NCBI GenBank assembly: GCA_963818695.1
Contig: CAWFTG010000004.1
Coordinates: 1-64,000 of the forward strand
Source of the DNA: AP-15 sp963818695
GTDB taxonomy: Bacteria > Pseudomonadota > Alphaproteobacteria > ATCC43930 > CGMCC-115725
DNA: 64,000 bases
Direction of reading: 5' to 3'
Positions 54,382 through 64,000 of this stretch are shown piece after piece; position 1 is the first letter of the stretch; every line of letters starts with the position of its first letter. Both the position numbers and the translations under genes were made by a program. The notes below the pieces were generated by a model. That model had not been told where the DNA came from and made no database searches. It saw only the letters and a program-made list of their open reading frames with translations.

Positions 54382-54771
54382 CGCAGCTTCTCCTTTTGGG
54401 TCGCGCCGACACTGTAGGATCGAGAAGGCGCCGATGCCAGCCAAGAAAGGGTGCCGGCTCTGTTGCGATTGTCACAGCCCCGTCATCGAACGAGCTGCCC
54501 TGCTTTAGCGTAAAAACGTCGCCCAATTCCTACCTTAATGTTAAGATCGGCTGCCCCCTTCAAGTTAGCATACCGAATTAAGAATTCTCTGAGCATTCGT
54601 TAAATTAAGATAAAATTGATCATATAGCGTCATAGGATAGTCCTTAATTAATAGCGGAATGGACGGGTTTTTGACGATTGAGTGACGATTTTATGACGGG
54701 TGACGCTTCATCCTGACTAACGAATTCTTAATATTTACTGTTACGGCGCACCTGCCCGAGAACATCGTACT
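54382..54771. promoter_or_regulatory. AT-rich upstream region of the capsule export genes
   Basis: About 390 bases between divergent genes; 54520-54740 is strikingly AT-rich (TTAAGAATTCTC, TTAAATTAAGATAAAATTG, CCTTAATTAATAGC) compared with the rest of the window. TTAA-containing words recur several times. This probably holds the promoter and regulator or H-NS-like binding sites for the capsule operon, though no exact promoter was assigned. Confidence 0.5.
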
Positions 54772-55891
54772 GTGACCGATTTCGATGTAATTTGCGAAGA
54801 GGCGATAGACAGCGCCCGACCATTGGGCGGCGCCGGCGATTTCATCGAGGCCTGCCGAGTCTACCTTGCTCGGCGCAAAGTTCCCGAAGCCGAATTCTCC
54901 ATTTTCTTTGGCCGGCTCAGCGAAGCCTTGATGCACCGGGGATGGCGCGAGCACGCCGCCGAATGCGCCCGCGTCGCCTTCGAGTTGAGGCCGGAGCAAG
55001 AACAAATAGCCGATCTCTGTGCCTGGGTGTTCAGCAATTCCGGAAGGCACGAGGCGGCTGCGGCAGCCTACGAGCGGTTGCTCGAAATCCGTCCCCGATG
55101 GGCCGAAGGCCACCGCCACGCGAGTGGCTCGCTGGCCGCCGCCGGACTACTGGACCGCGCCATTCTCCATGCCTGCAAAGCCAGCGAACTCGATCCTCAT
55201 TCGTTTGAATTCGCAGTCCACGCCGCCGGCCTGTGCGAGACGGCAGGGCGATACGAGGATGCCATAGACTATCTGACGCGCGCGGCGGCCATTGCGCCCG
55301 GCCGCAGCGCTGTCCTGCGGCAGATGTCGGGCCTCAAATTCGCCCTCGAAGAGACCGAGGACGCCGTCGCTCTTGCGCTACGCGCCCTGACCCTGGCGCC
55401 CGGCGATCGGCAGAATGCGCTGCACGCCAGCGAGCTGCTGCTGCGCACCGGGCAGTTCGACGAGGCGGCCGATATCATCGCTGGCACGCTCGAGACCCAC
55501 CCGCAGGACGAGGTCGCGCTGCGCCAGTTGTCCGCAGCGCAGATGCTGCGCGGTCGTATCGGGGACGCGCTCGAGGCAATCGACCGGGCGGTCTCGATGG
55601 CCCCGGAAATAGCGGAGTACCATCTGCATCGAGCCAGCCTGCTGTACCGCCTCGGCCGGCTCGACGAAGCCGCCGAGGCGTTCGGCCGGGCGGCCGCGCT
55701 CGATCCGTCAAATGCCGACGCCAAGCGCTCCCAGCTGACGGTCTTTTTCGACAGCGGCCGCTTTACCGAGGCGCTCGCCGTCGGCGGCGAGCTGATCCGG
55801 GCCGCGCCGGAAAACGAAGAATATGCGCAGGTGATGCTGCAAGTGCTCAACCGCCGGTTCGAGACCTTGGACGGCGATTACGTCGTGCTGA
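54772..55891 (+). CDS. TPR protein heading the capsule export cluster
   Basis: A tetratricopeptide protein of ~370 residues with about nine TPR units (for example WVFSNSGRHEAAAAAYERLL, AGLCETAGRYEDAIDYLTRA, ASLLYRLGRLDEAAEAFGRA). The reading frame has no stop and continues to 58632 through the next genes, but similarity ends near LNRRFETLDGDYVVLS. A TGA at 55889-55891 in the +1 frame, six bases before the permease start, is the likely true stop, implying an indel near the C-terminus. Start is GTG 54772. It probably supports polysaccharide export or chain handling. Confidence 0.7.
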
Positions 55892-55897
55892 GCGAGC

Positions 55898-56719
55898 GTG
55901 CATCGCAACCGCATCGGGAACCGCGACTGCCCCCCGGTTTTTGTCGAAAGATTGCGCACACAAGGGCGCGTTATCCACGCCCTGATCATCCGGGAGACCC
56001 GCACGCGCTTCGGCAACTCCAGGCTCGGATACGGGTGGGCGTTGCTCGAACCCATCGCACACATCCTGATGCTGTCCCTCGTATTTGCGGTGATGATGCG
56101 CGGACGGCCGCCGATCGGCGAAGAATTCTTCATCTTCTATTATACCGGGATCATCCCCTATCACATGTTTGTCCACACCAGCAGCAGCATGACTTACGCG
56201 ATTGCGAGCAATGGGTCGTTGCTGCAGCTGCCTCTGGTCGGCACGTTCGACGTGCTGATGGCTCGAGGCCTGCTCGAATTGCTGACCGACACGCTGGTAG
56301 CGGTTGTCCTGCTGGCGGGCTTCGGCGCGCTTGGACTCGGTGCGCTGCCGCAGGACTTTGCAGGCGTCTCGATCTCGCTCCTGGTTGTCTGGCTGCTCGG
56401 CTGCGGATGCGGCTTCCTCAATGCCGTGATCAATGCTTTCGCCAAGTCGTGGGACAAGATCTGGGCTCAGTTGACCCGTCTCTTGTACTTCTGTTCTGGA
56501 ATTTTCTATGTGCCGGGAATGATGCCGGAGTGGATCCGCGACCTCCTGGCGTGGAACCCGGTATTGCAGGCCGTCGACTGGTTCCGCTCGAGCTTTTTTC
56601 GGGAATACGAGCCACACTGGCTCGACCGCTCCTATCTGCTGACATTCGCCGTCGTGACCTTGTTGGCGGGACTGGGCCTGGAGCGCGGATTGCAGCGCCG
56701 GCTTTACGAGCCGCTATGA
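55898..56719 (+). CDS. Capsular polysaccharide ABC transporter permease (KpsM-like)
   Basis: A 273-residue ABC-2-type permease. After a short N-terminus, RVIHALIIRETRTRFGNSRL and GYGWALLEPIAHILMLSLVF are the KpsM/CtrC start; six membrane spans follow, ending DIVFSG-like CSGIFYVPGMMPEWIRDLLA and WNPVLQAVDWFRSSFF. It exports lipid-linked capsule polysaccharide across the inner membrane with the ATPase whose ATG overlaps its stop (ATGA, 56716-56719). The start is a GTG; alternatives are further in. Confidence 0.9.
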   Translation: MHRNRIGNRDCPPVFVERLRTQGRVIHALIIRETRTRFGNSRLGYGWALLEPIAHILMLSLVFAVMMRGRPPIGEEFFIFYYTGIIPYHMFVHTSSSMTYAIASNGSLLQLPLVGTFDVLMARGLLELLTDTLVAVVLLAGFGALGLGALPQDFAGVSISLLVVWLLGCGCGFLNAVINAFAKSWDKIWAQLTRLLYFCSGIFYVPGMMPEWIRDLLAWNPVLQAVDWFRSSFFREYEPHWLDRSYLLTFAVVTLLAGLGLERGLQRRLYEPL

Positions 56720-57379
56720 TCATGCTCGACCGAGTCTGCAAGTCGTATCGCACGAAAACCGGCCGGAAGACCGTGCTCGACCAAGTCAGCACGATGTTCC
56801 AATCCGGTCACAACTTCGGAATACTGGGGCCCAACGGGGCCGGCAAGTCGACACTGATCCGCCTCATCGCCGGCTCCGAGCCGCCGGATGCCGGTATCGT
56901 GCGGCGCTTCGCCCGAGTCTCGTTCCCGCTCGGTTTCGGCGGGACGTTTCACGGCGCCCTATCCGGCCGTGAAAATGTGGCCTTCATCGCTCGAATTTAT
57001 GGAGCGCCGATACGCGCCACAGTAGACTATGTCGAAGGTTTTTCTGAACTTCGACGAATACTTCGAAATGCCGGTCAACACCTATTCGGCCGGGATGCGC
57101 GCACGGCTGGCATTCGCCACCTGCCTCGCGATCGACTTCGACGTCTACCTGATCGACGAGGTGACCGAGATCGGCGACCAGCGGTTCCGCCGCAGATGCG
57201 CCGAGGCGTTCCGCCAGCGCATGCTGCGGTCCGACATTATTCTCGTAACCCACAACCCTCACACGATCCGGCAGTATTGCGACAGAGGCGCTGTCCTCGC
57301 CAATGGCCGGCTGATGTTGTACGACGATATCGGCACGGCATTGGAATCTTACCATCGCCTCCTGCAGGAGAGTGCGTGA
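56716..57379 (+). pseudogene. Capsular polysaccharide ABC transporter ATPase (KpsT-like), frameshifted
   Basis: The ATPase partner of the permease, about 220 residues if restored. First frame: MIMLDRVCKSYRTKTGRKTV with Walker A GPNGAGKSTLIRLIAGSEPP and ENVAFIARIYGA. Near 57047 one extra base breaks the frame at EGFSEL; the next frame gives DEYFEMPVNTYSAGMRARLA (signature), DVYLIDEVTEIGDQRF (Walker B) and DIILVTHNPHTIRQYCDRGA. All motifs are intact across the break, so it may be a sequencing error and the gene functional. Stop overlaps the start of the next gene. Confidence 0.88.
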
Positions 57380-58632
57380 TGACTGCTCAGCCGACACGCG
57401 CACGGTCTGCTCGCGACTGGATCGGCCCGCCGGCCTCGCTGGCCCGCGAACCCGCCATTGCCGCCGGACTTCCGGTAGCTCCCGAGGACAGCGGAGCAAT
57501 CGCCGTTTTTCAGGCGCAGGACTTCGCTGCCCGCCGCCGTCGCTTCCCGGTCCGCTTGCTGTCGTTCGTTGTTATCGTAGTCGTGCCGGTCGCGCTGGCC
57601 GCAGTATATTATTTCGTGATCGCCGCCGACCAGTACGTCGCCGAATTCCGCTTTGCACTGCGCACTGTCGAACCGGTCCGAGCCGAGGTCGGCGGAATAT
57701 TGCAAGGTAGCGTCGCGCCCTCGCCGGTCGGTGTGGATTCCTATGCCGTCGTGCAATACCTCGGCAGCCGCGACGTCATCGACGATCTTGGCAAGACCAC
57801 CGACTTGCGCGAGATGTTTTCGCGGCCGGAAGCCGATTGGCTGACACGGCTGCAGCTCCCGGTATCTATTGAGGAGCTGGTCAGGTATTGGAAAAACCAG
57901 GTAGACGCGTTCTACGACATCACCAACGGGGCGATCGTTGTCCGGGCCCGCGCGTTCACGCCGGAGGATGCATTGCAACTGGCGCGGGCGGTCCTCGCCT
58001 CGGCCGAGCACCTGGTCAACGATTTGTCGGCGCGGGCGCGCCGCGATACTCTGTCGAATTCGGAGAAGGAAGTGCGCCGCGCCGAAAGGCGGCTCAAGGC
58101 GACGCTCGCGCGGCTTCGCGAGTTTCGCGACCAGGAGGGCATCATCGATCCGCGCAAGACCGCCGATGCCACGCAGGCGCTGGCTGGCCGGATACGCGAC
58201 GAGATCGTCCGTGCCGACACCGAACTATCCACCATCAAGCATTACATGCGGGCCGACGCGCCATCGGTGAGGATGTTGGAGGCTCGCCTGCAATCGCTGC
58301 AGACTGAGCTCCGATCGGTGGAAAGCGAGGTGACCGACACCGAAAAATCGCGCTCCGAGGTTCTGTCGCGGGTGATGGGATCATACGAGCGGCTCGAAAG
58401 TGAGCGGACCTTCGCCGAAAAAGCCTACCAGCACGCATTGGAGGCGCTCGATCGGGCGCGCATGAACGCTGACCGCCAGCAAGTCTACATTGCGGGCTTC
58501 GTGCAGCCGAGCCTTCCCGAGGAACCGCTCTATCCGCGCCGGCTGCGCAATGTCGCCATCGCCCTTCTTCTCTGCAGTGCAATTTGGCTAATTGGCGCCT
58601 TTATTGTCCAGACGGCACGAGAGCACCTTTAG
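57379..58632 (+). CDS. Capsule polysaccharide export inner-membrane protein (KpsE/BexC/CtrB-like)
   Basis: A 417-residue polysaccharide co-polymerase-type protein. An N-terminal transmembrane helix (about 58-77, LLSFVVIVVVPVALAAVYYF) is followed by a periplasmic part beginning ADQYVAEFRFALRTVEP, long coiled coil (SNSEKEVRRAERRLKATLAR, RLQSLQTELRSVESEVTDTE) and a C-terminal helix after QPSLPEEPLYPRRLRNVAIA. It links the ABC transporter to an outer-membrane channel. No KpsD-like channel gene is in the window. ATG 57379 overlaps the ATPase stop. Confidence 0.9.
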   Translation: MTAQPTRARSARDWIGPPASLAREPAIAAGLPVAPEDSGAIAVFQAQDFAARRRRFPVRLLSFVVIVVVPVALAAVYYFVIAADQYVAEFRFALRTVEPVRAEVGGILQGSVAPSPVGVDSYAVVQYLGSRDVIDDLGKTTDLREMFSRPEADWLTRLQLPVSIEELVRYWKNQVDAFYDITNGAIVVRARAFTPEDALQLARAVLASAEHLVNDLSARARRDTLSNSEKEVRRAERRLKATLARLREFRDQEGIIDPRKTADATQALAGRIRDEIVRADTELSTIKHYMRADAPSVRMLEARLQSLQTELRSVESEVTDTEKSRSEVLSRVMGSYERLESERTFAEKAYQHALEALDRARMNADRQQVYIAGFVQPSLPEEPLYPRRLRNVAIALLLCSAIWLIGAFIVQTAREHL

Positions 58633-58685
58633 GCTGCACTGCAACTGGTTTGGCGTCGAACGGGAGCTGTCGGAAGAGAGACATC

Positions 58686-60095
58686 ATGGCGACGCTCGAA
58701 ATCGACACTCACCCTCGGCTGCTGTCGGCGCCGCCGATCACGGCCTCGCCTTTTCATCACGTCCGTCGCAGACGAAAACGGTTCGCCCTGATTTCGACCC
58801 ACGACGATTTGTGCGGGATCGCGGCCTACACCCGCAGTTTGGAGAAGCAGCTAAACGATGTTTTTGAGGTTACGGTATTCGACCTGGATCAGTATCTGCT
58901 GCGCAGCCCGCATGGCCGCGTCAGAAAATTCGGTGACCGGCACATTCTGGATATCTGTCGTGAAGTAAGAGACTACGAGGCCGTCAATCTGCAACTCGAG
59001 CATGGCACATTGGGCCGCAGCTGCCACGACATTCATCGGCGGTTTTCCTGGATTTTGCGGGCAGCTCCGCGGCTTTCAGTGACGTTCCACACGGTGTTCC
59101 AATGCGAGGCCTTCAATTATCGGGAGTATTTCAGAGAAATTCTGAGGCGAAATTTCGCCAGAGCGATTGCAATGCGAGCGCAGTATAATCGCGAACACCT
59201 GCTGTCGGCGGGGCTGGCCAGCCGGCTACGTCGCGCACAGCGCTTCAAGCCAGTCACTCTTATCGTGCATACCCGCCGCGACCTGTGGCAGATGAAATTC
59301 GCGCACGGCATGCGGAATGTATACGACCATCCCCTGTCGTTTCTATCTGCCGCCGAAGTGGCGGACGTTCGGCGCACCGCATCCCGGAAAAAGTTTCCGG
59401 TACTCGATGATGTCCCCGCCGGAAGCAGGCTGATCGGGGTGTTCGGATTTCTCGGGCGCTACAAGGGGTTCGATACCGTCGTCAGGGCATTGCATCACCT
59501 GCCGAAAGATTATCATCTGCTGATTTTCGGCGGCGTTCATCCAAATGAAATCAAACCCCAACAGCCCATCGATCCTGTCGTTTCGTCTTTGCTCGACGCC
59601 GGTTATGTCGATACCAGTGTCGCTGAGCGGATCCTATCCAACCCGGAGGGGACCGCGCCGGCGGTCTCGCTCGCTGTCGACAGCTCGATGCGCGATCTGT
59701 TGATCGAGCATCCAAAGGATTTGTCGGATCGCATTCATTTTATGGGGGCCCAGAGCGACGCCGATTTCCTTGGTGGCATGGCGATCTGCGACGCCGTCGT
59801 ATTCCCTTATATGGAGGTAGGGCAGTCCTCGTCCGGTCCGATTTCCCAGGCATTGGAGCTGGGCTGCCGTGTCATCGCGTCGCGTACCCATACGTTCATT
59901 CAGCTCAGCCGCTATCACCACAACCTCATCGAGTTCTTCGACATCGGTAACCACCTGGAACTGGCCGGCCGCATCCGAGCGCGGCCGCAATTCGAGCGGC
60001 GGGACCACCTCCCGGCGTTCAACGTCGAGACAAACAAGGCAGTCTACCTCGCCGCCAACGGCTCCCACACCGCGGCTTCCCGAGTCAGGGTCTGA
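58686..60095 (+). CDS. Family 4-like (GT-B) glycosyltransferase
   Basis: A 469-residue GT-B glycosyltransferase. FALISTHDDLCGIAAYTRSL has the G-x-x-x-Y N-terminal loop, VTFHTVFQCEAFNYREYFRE follows, and the C-terminal domain begins GVFGFLGRYKGFDTVVRALH, with SDADFLGGMAICDAVVFPYM and GQSSSGPISQALELGCRVIA as the donor-binding ExxxxE-like region. It would add a sugar to the exported polysaccharide. GGAAGAGAGACATC precedes ATG 58686, 53 bases after the KpsE-like gene, so it likely belongs to the same operon. Confidence 0.87.
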   Translation: MATLEIDTHPRLLSAPPITASPFHHVRRRRKRFALISTHDDLCGIAAYTRSLEKQLNDVFEVTVFDLDQYLLRSPHGRVRKFGDRHILDICREVRDYEAVNLQLEHGTLGRSCHDIHRRFSWILRAAPRLSVTFHTVFQCEAFNYREYFREILRRNFARAIAMRAQYNREHLLSAGLASRLRRAQRFKPVTLIVHTRRDLWQMKFAHGMRNVYDHPLSFLSAAEVADVRRTASRKKFPVLDDVPAGSRLIGVFGFLGRYKGFDTVVRALHHLPKDYHLLIFGGVHPNEIKPQQPIDPVVSSLLDAGYVDTSVAERILSNPEGTAPAVSLAVDSSMRDLLIEHPKDLSDRIHFMGAQSDADFLGGMAICDAVVFPYMEVGQSSSGPISQALELGCRVIASRTHTFIQLSRYHHNLIEFFDIGNHLELAGRIRARPQFERRDHLPAFNVETNKAVYLAANGSHTAASRVRV

Positions 60096-60193
60096 ACCCA
60101 AGATCAAATTGCCCGCGACAATCGATCCCTGCGAACGCTATCATCGGCGGGGCGCAACTGCGATTTTGGGGCGTCGGCGAACGGAGGAGCCAA

Positions 60194-61345
60194 ATGAAGA
60201 ACGGGTTTCGCGTGTATGATTCCGATACGCATGTCAACCCCGCCGCGGAGGTGCTGGAGCGGTATGTCGACCCGGACTTCCGGGCGCGCCTTGGCGAGCT
60301 CTCGCCTTACCGGTTTGCGGTCGGGCAAGGAGCGGTCGGCGGTGTGGAAGGGCTCCACAACTATCGCGTCGGGACGAAATACTACCGGCGGGTTCTGGGC
60401 GAGCGCGCGCCCCGCGATACCTTCACCGGGCGCGAGACGAAATGGATGGGCAGCAAGATGCCGCGGCCCGGCGTGCAGGACGACCAGGCCGAGAACCGCG
60501 TCAAGGACATGGATGACGAAGGGACCGATGTTCATTTCTTGATCCCGACCTCCTGGCTCAGCGCCGTCGGTCTTCCCGACCCGGCGCTCGAAATCGGCCT
60601 CATACGTGCCTACCACCGGCACATGTCGGATTTTTGCGGGCAATATCCGACGCGCCTCAAAAGCATGATTGTCGCGTCAACCCGCGTTCCCGAGGAGGCC
60701 GTGCGCGAGATCCGCGAATGGGGCAAATCGAAATGGGCGGTCGCCGTGATGCCGCTGCTCGCCAAGGACCTGCCGGCGGACCATCCCGATTTGAGCCCGA
60801 TCTGGGAGGCGGCCCAAGAATACGATCTGCCGATCGCCAACCACAGCTTTACATGGAACCCGCCCTACTACCCCGGCTACGAAGACCTCTGGGAAAACAT
60901 CTTTCTCAGCCGGCTCGCTGCGCATCCCTGGGGCGCGATGCGGTTTGTCGGGTCCTTCATCGGCGGTGGCCTTTTCGATAAATATCCGAAGCTGCGGATG
61001 GGAGTCCTTGAATGCGGCTTCGGCTGGCTGCCGTTCTGGGCCCGGCGCATGGACGAGCAGGCGGTCTACGTCGGCGGCACCGCCCCGCTCAAGCAAAAGC
61101 CGAGTGAATACATGCAGAGCGGCCGGTTCTTCTGCAGCATCGAGCATCACGAGGGCGAGGACATGTTCAACTATGTCACCCATTTCCTCGGTGACGACGT
61201 CCTGATGTACGCCTCGGACTATCCGCACTCGGAGTGTCAATTTCCAGAATCGATCGACAACATCATCGCCTGGTCGAGCCTCAACGAGGATACAAAGAAA
61301 AAACTCCTCTTCGACAACGCCGCCCGGTTCTTCAGGGGAGCCTGA
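60194..61345 (+). CDS. Amidohydrolase family protein (COG2159 type), copy 1
   Basis: A 383-residue metal-dependent hydrolase/decarboxylase-type TIM barrel. The metal site starts with the D-T-H of YDSDTHVNPAAEVLERYVDP, then IANHSFTWNPPYYPGYEDLW (His) and YASDYPHSECQFPESIDNII (Asp and His). EGTDVHFLIPTSWLSAVGL and GVLECGFGWLPFWARRMDEQ are typical of the COG2159/ACMSD-like group. The reaction is unknown. GGAGGAGCC precedes the ATG. A close paralogue follows 27 bases later. Confidence 0.9.
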   Translation: MKNGFRVYDSDTHVNPAAEVLERYVDPDFRARLGELSPYRFAVGQGAVGGVEGLHNYRVGTKYYRRVLGERAPRDTFTGRETKWMGSKMPRPGVQDDQAENRVKDMDDEGTDVHFLIPTSWLSAVGLPDPALEIGLIRAYHRHMSDFCGQYPTRLKSMIVASTRVPEEAVREIREWGKSKWAVAVMPLLAKDLPADHPDLSPIWEAAQEYDLPIANHSFTWNPPYYPGYEDLWENIFLSRLAAHPWGAMRFVGSFIGGGLFDKYPKLRMGVLECGFGWLPFWARRMDEQAVYVGGTAPLKQKPSEYMQSGRFFCSIEHHEGEDMFNYVTHFLGDDVLMYASDYPHSECQFPESIDNIIAWSSLNEDTKKKLLFDNAARFFRGA

Positions 61346-61372
61346 TCGCGTGAACGCACGAGGAGAGCCGCC

Positions 61373-62503
61373 ATGAGAAACGGCTTTCGCGTCTATGACG
61401 CCGACACGCATGTCAGCCCTTCCGCAGAGGTCCTCGAACGCTACCTCGATCCGAGCTTTCGACCCAGGCTCGCCGAGTTGGCGCCCTATCGGCATGACAC
61501 CGGCGACGGTCTGCACTCCTACAGCTTCGGCAGGAAGTTCTATCGCCGCGTGCTCGGTGAAGCGATGCCGCGCGAGACCTTCACCGGCCGCGAGTCGCGG
61601 TGGCGCGGCAGCAAGATGCCGCGCCCGGGCGTGCAGGACGCCGACGCCGCCAACCGCGTCTTGGACATGGATGACGAGGGGACGGATGTACATTTCCTGA
61701 TCCCGGGCTCGTTTATGAGCTTCGTTGGGCTCGACGACCCGGCTTTCGAGGTCGCGATGGCGCGCGCCTATCACCGCCACATCGCCGATTTCTGCGGTCA
61801 GTTCCCGAACCGGCTGAAGAGCCTGATCGTCGCCTCGGCGCGCGTTCCCGAGGAGGCCGTGCGCGAGATCCGCGAATGGGGGAATTCGAAATGGGCGGTG
61901 GCCGTCAAACCGATGATGCCGACCGACATCCCGCCCGATCACCCCGACCTCGAGCCGATCTGGCGGGCGGCGGAGGAATACGACCTGCCCATCGCGCACC
62001 ACAGCTCGACTTGGAACCCGCCCTACTATCCCGCCTATCGCGATGTCTGGGACAATATATTCCTCGGCCGGCTGGCCTCACATCCGTGGGGCGCGATGCG
62101 GTTTATCGCCTCCTTCATCGGCGGCGGCATCATGGACCGCTACCCGAGCCTCAGAATGGGCGTGCTCGAATGCGGTTTCGGCTGGCTGCCGTTCTGGGCG
62201 CGGCGCATGGATGAGCAGGCGGTCTATGTCGGCGGCACTGCCCCGCTCAAGCTGAAACCAAGCGAATACCTGACGAGCGGCCGCTTCTTCTGCAGCATCG
62301 AGCGCCAGGAAGGCGAGGATATGTTCAACACCGTCACGCAATATCTCGGAGACGATGTGTTGATGTACGCCTCCGACTACCCGCACTCGGAATGCCAATT
62401 TCCGGACTCGATCGACAACATCCTCGCCTGGTCGAGCCTGGATGCCGACAGGCGAAGGAAGCTCTTCTGGGGGAATGCGAACCGGTTCTTCAAACAGACC
62501 TAA
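61373..62503 (+). CDS. Amidohydrolase family protein (COG2159 type), copy 2
   Basis: A 376-residue paralogue of the preceding gene, with YDADTHVSPSAEVLERYLDP, AHHSSTWNPPYYPAYRDVWD and YASDYPHSECQFPDSIDNIL; most positions match copy 1 by eye, including VPEEAVREIREWGNSKWAVA. AGGAGAGCCGCC precedes the ATG. It lacks the short GQGAVGGVEGL insertion of copy 1 near residue 43. Likely a tandem duplication with possibly divergent substrates. Confidence 0.9.
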   Translation: MRNGFRVYDADTHVSPSAEVLERYLDPSFRPRLAELAPYRHDTGDGLHSYSFGRKFYRRVLGEAMPRETFTGRESRWRGSKMPRPGVQDADAANRVLDMDDEGTDVHFLIPGSFMSFVGLDDPAFEVAMARAYHRHIADFCGQFPNRLKSLIVASARVPEEAVREIREWGNSKWAVAVKPMMPTDIPPDHPDLEPIWRAAEEYDLPIAHHSSTWNPPYYPAYRDVWDNIFLGRLASHPWGAMRFIASFIGGGIMDRYPSLRMGVLECGFGWLPFWARRMDEQAVYVGGTAPLKLKPSEYLTSGRFFCSIERQEGEDMFNTVTQYLGDDVLMYASDYPHSECQFPDSIDNILAWSSLDADRRRKLFWGNANRFFKQT

Positions 62504-62549
62504 TCTAAGAGTCTGCCCAGATTTGACCTCGCAATATCAGGGAAGTCAT

Positions 62550-62630
62550 CGTCACTCCGCGGAAGCGGGGGTCCAGCGGAGCATGTCCAAACACTGCCCG
62601 CTGGATTCCCGCTTTCGCGGGAATGACGGA
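62550..62630. repeat. Inverted repeat of the 'GATTCCCGCTTTCGCGGGAATG' type between convergent genes
   Basis: Two arms: GTCACTCCGCGGAAGCGGGG at 62551-62570 and its near-complement CCCGCTTTCGCGGGAATGAC at 62608-62627. The whole can fold as a large hairpin. It lies between convergent genes, where it may act as a bidirectional terminator. It is a different family from the short elements at 42-46 kb. Confidence 0.7.
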
Positions 62631-62681
62631 TAAGGAACTGACTGAAAACAGGATCCTTTCGGGCCAGTTTGTGAGAGAGAT

Positions 62682-64000
<1,319 letters not shown>

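Noticed and set aside
54772..58632. A 1286-residue open frame that could be a giant TPR-ABC-transporter fusion
   Set aside because: The middle (about 55900-56715) is the out-of-frame shadow of a clear KpsM-like permease, and other boundaries coincide with gene overlaps. It is more likely three genes with a lost stop and a frameshift.

Overview
The window is high-GC DNA from a bacterium that is most likely an alphaproteobacterium, possibly Rhodospirillales- or Hyphomicrobiales-like. Evidence: a ribosomal protein S9 with a long N-terminal extension, an ETF-ubiquinone oxidoreductase, a Cys-box DUF3141 protein, a type-4 uracil-DNA glycosylase, DUF6489, a Phasin_2-like protein, and many CoA-transferases and LLM flavin enzymes. 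No 16S gene is present, so genus-level placement is not possible.

Layout. 0.3-6.9 kb: DUF502 membrane protein, then a tight cluster of DUF3141 (PHA-synthase-like Cys hydrolase), phosphotransacylase, enoyl-ACP reductase FabI and acetate kinase, plus a small coiled-coil protein. 7-12.5 kb: LLM oxidoreductase, then an accessory patch with a small membrane protein, a DUF4145 gene broken by an internal inversion, an HNH nuclease-like gene, an SDR, a frameshifted tyrosine recombinase and tRNA-Gln(TTG). 12.9-30 kb: mostly core genes: ispE, a TPR lipoprotein-like protein, ETF-QO, type-4 UDG, moaB, two glycosyltransferases, a PA0069-type radical SAM protein, a CoA-thioester operon, rplM-rpsI, chaC, a divergent UDG-like protein, phosphatase, GNAT and DUF6489. 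30.5-32 kb: small island with a serine recombinase and an AT-richer DUF5677-like gene. 32-42 kb: metallo-hydrolase (frameshifted), rlmE, ppx/gppA, tRNA-Gln(CTG), a transporter remnant, a phasin-like gene, an S41 protease homologue with substituted active-site residues, thioesterase, CoA-transferase, cupin, amidase and RidA. 42.3-49.6 kb: an insertion-sequence graveyard (IS110, an ISNCY-type remnant, IS1595, a HigA remnant) around an AT-richer multi-membrane-span gene. 50-54.4 kb: FAD amine-oxidase-like gene, an orphan 536-residue protein and another LLM enzyme. 54.7-60.1 kb: capsule export genes (TPR protein, KpsM-, KpsT- and KpsE-like) and a glycosyltransferase. 60.2-64 kb: two tandem amidohydrolases converging on a benzoate-CoA-ligase-like gene that runs off the end.

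Functionally the window mixes acyl-CoA and short-chain acid metabolism, envelope polysaccharide export and housekeeping translation/repair genes. Several otherwise well-conserved genes are interrupted by single-base indels (near 12165, 25800, 32463, 50845, 53590, 57047 and several after 62.7 kb). This is either recent decay or, perhaps more likely, residual assembly error; those genes are typed as pseudogene with the alternative stated. The most interesting observations are the 158-bp internal inversion in the DUF4145 gene, the loss of both catalytic residues in the S41 protease homologue, short palindromic elements inside degenerate transposases, and the DUF3141-phosphotransacylase-FabI-acetate kinase cluster.
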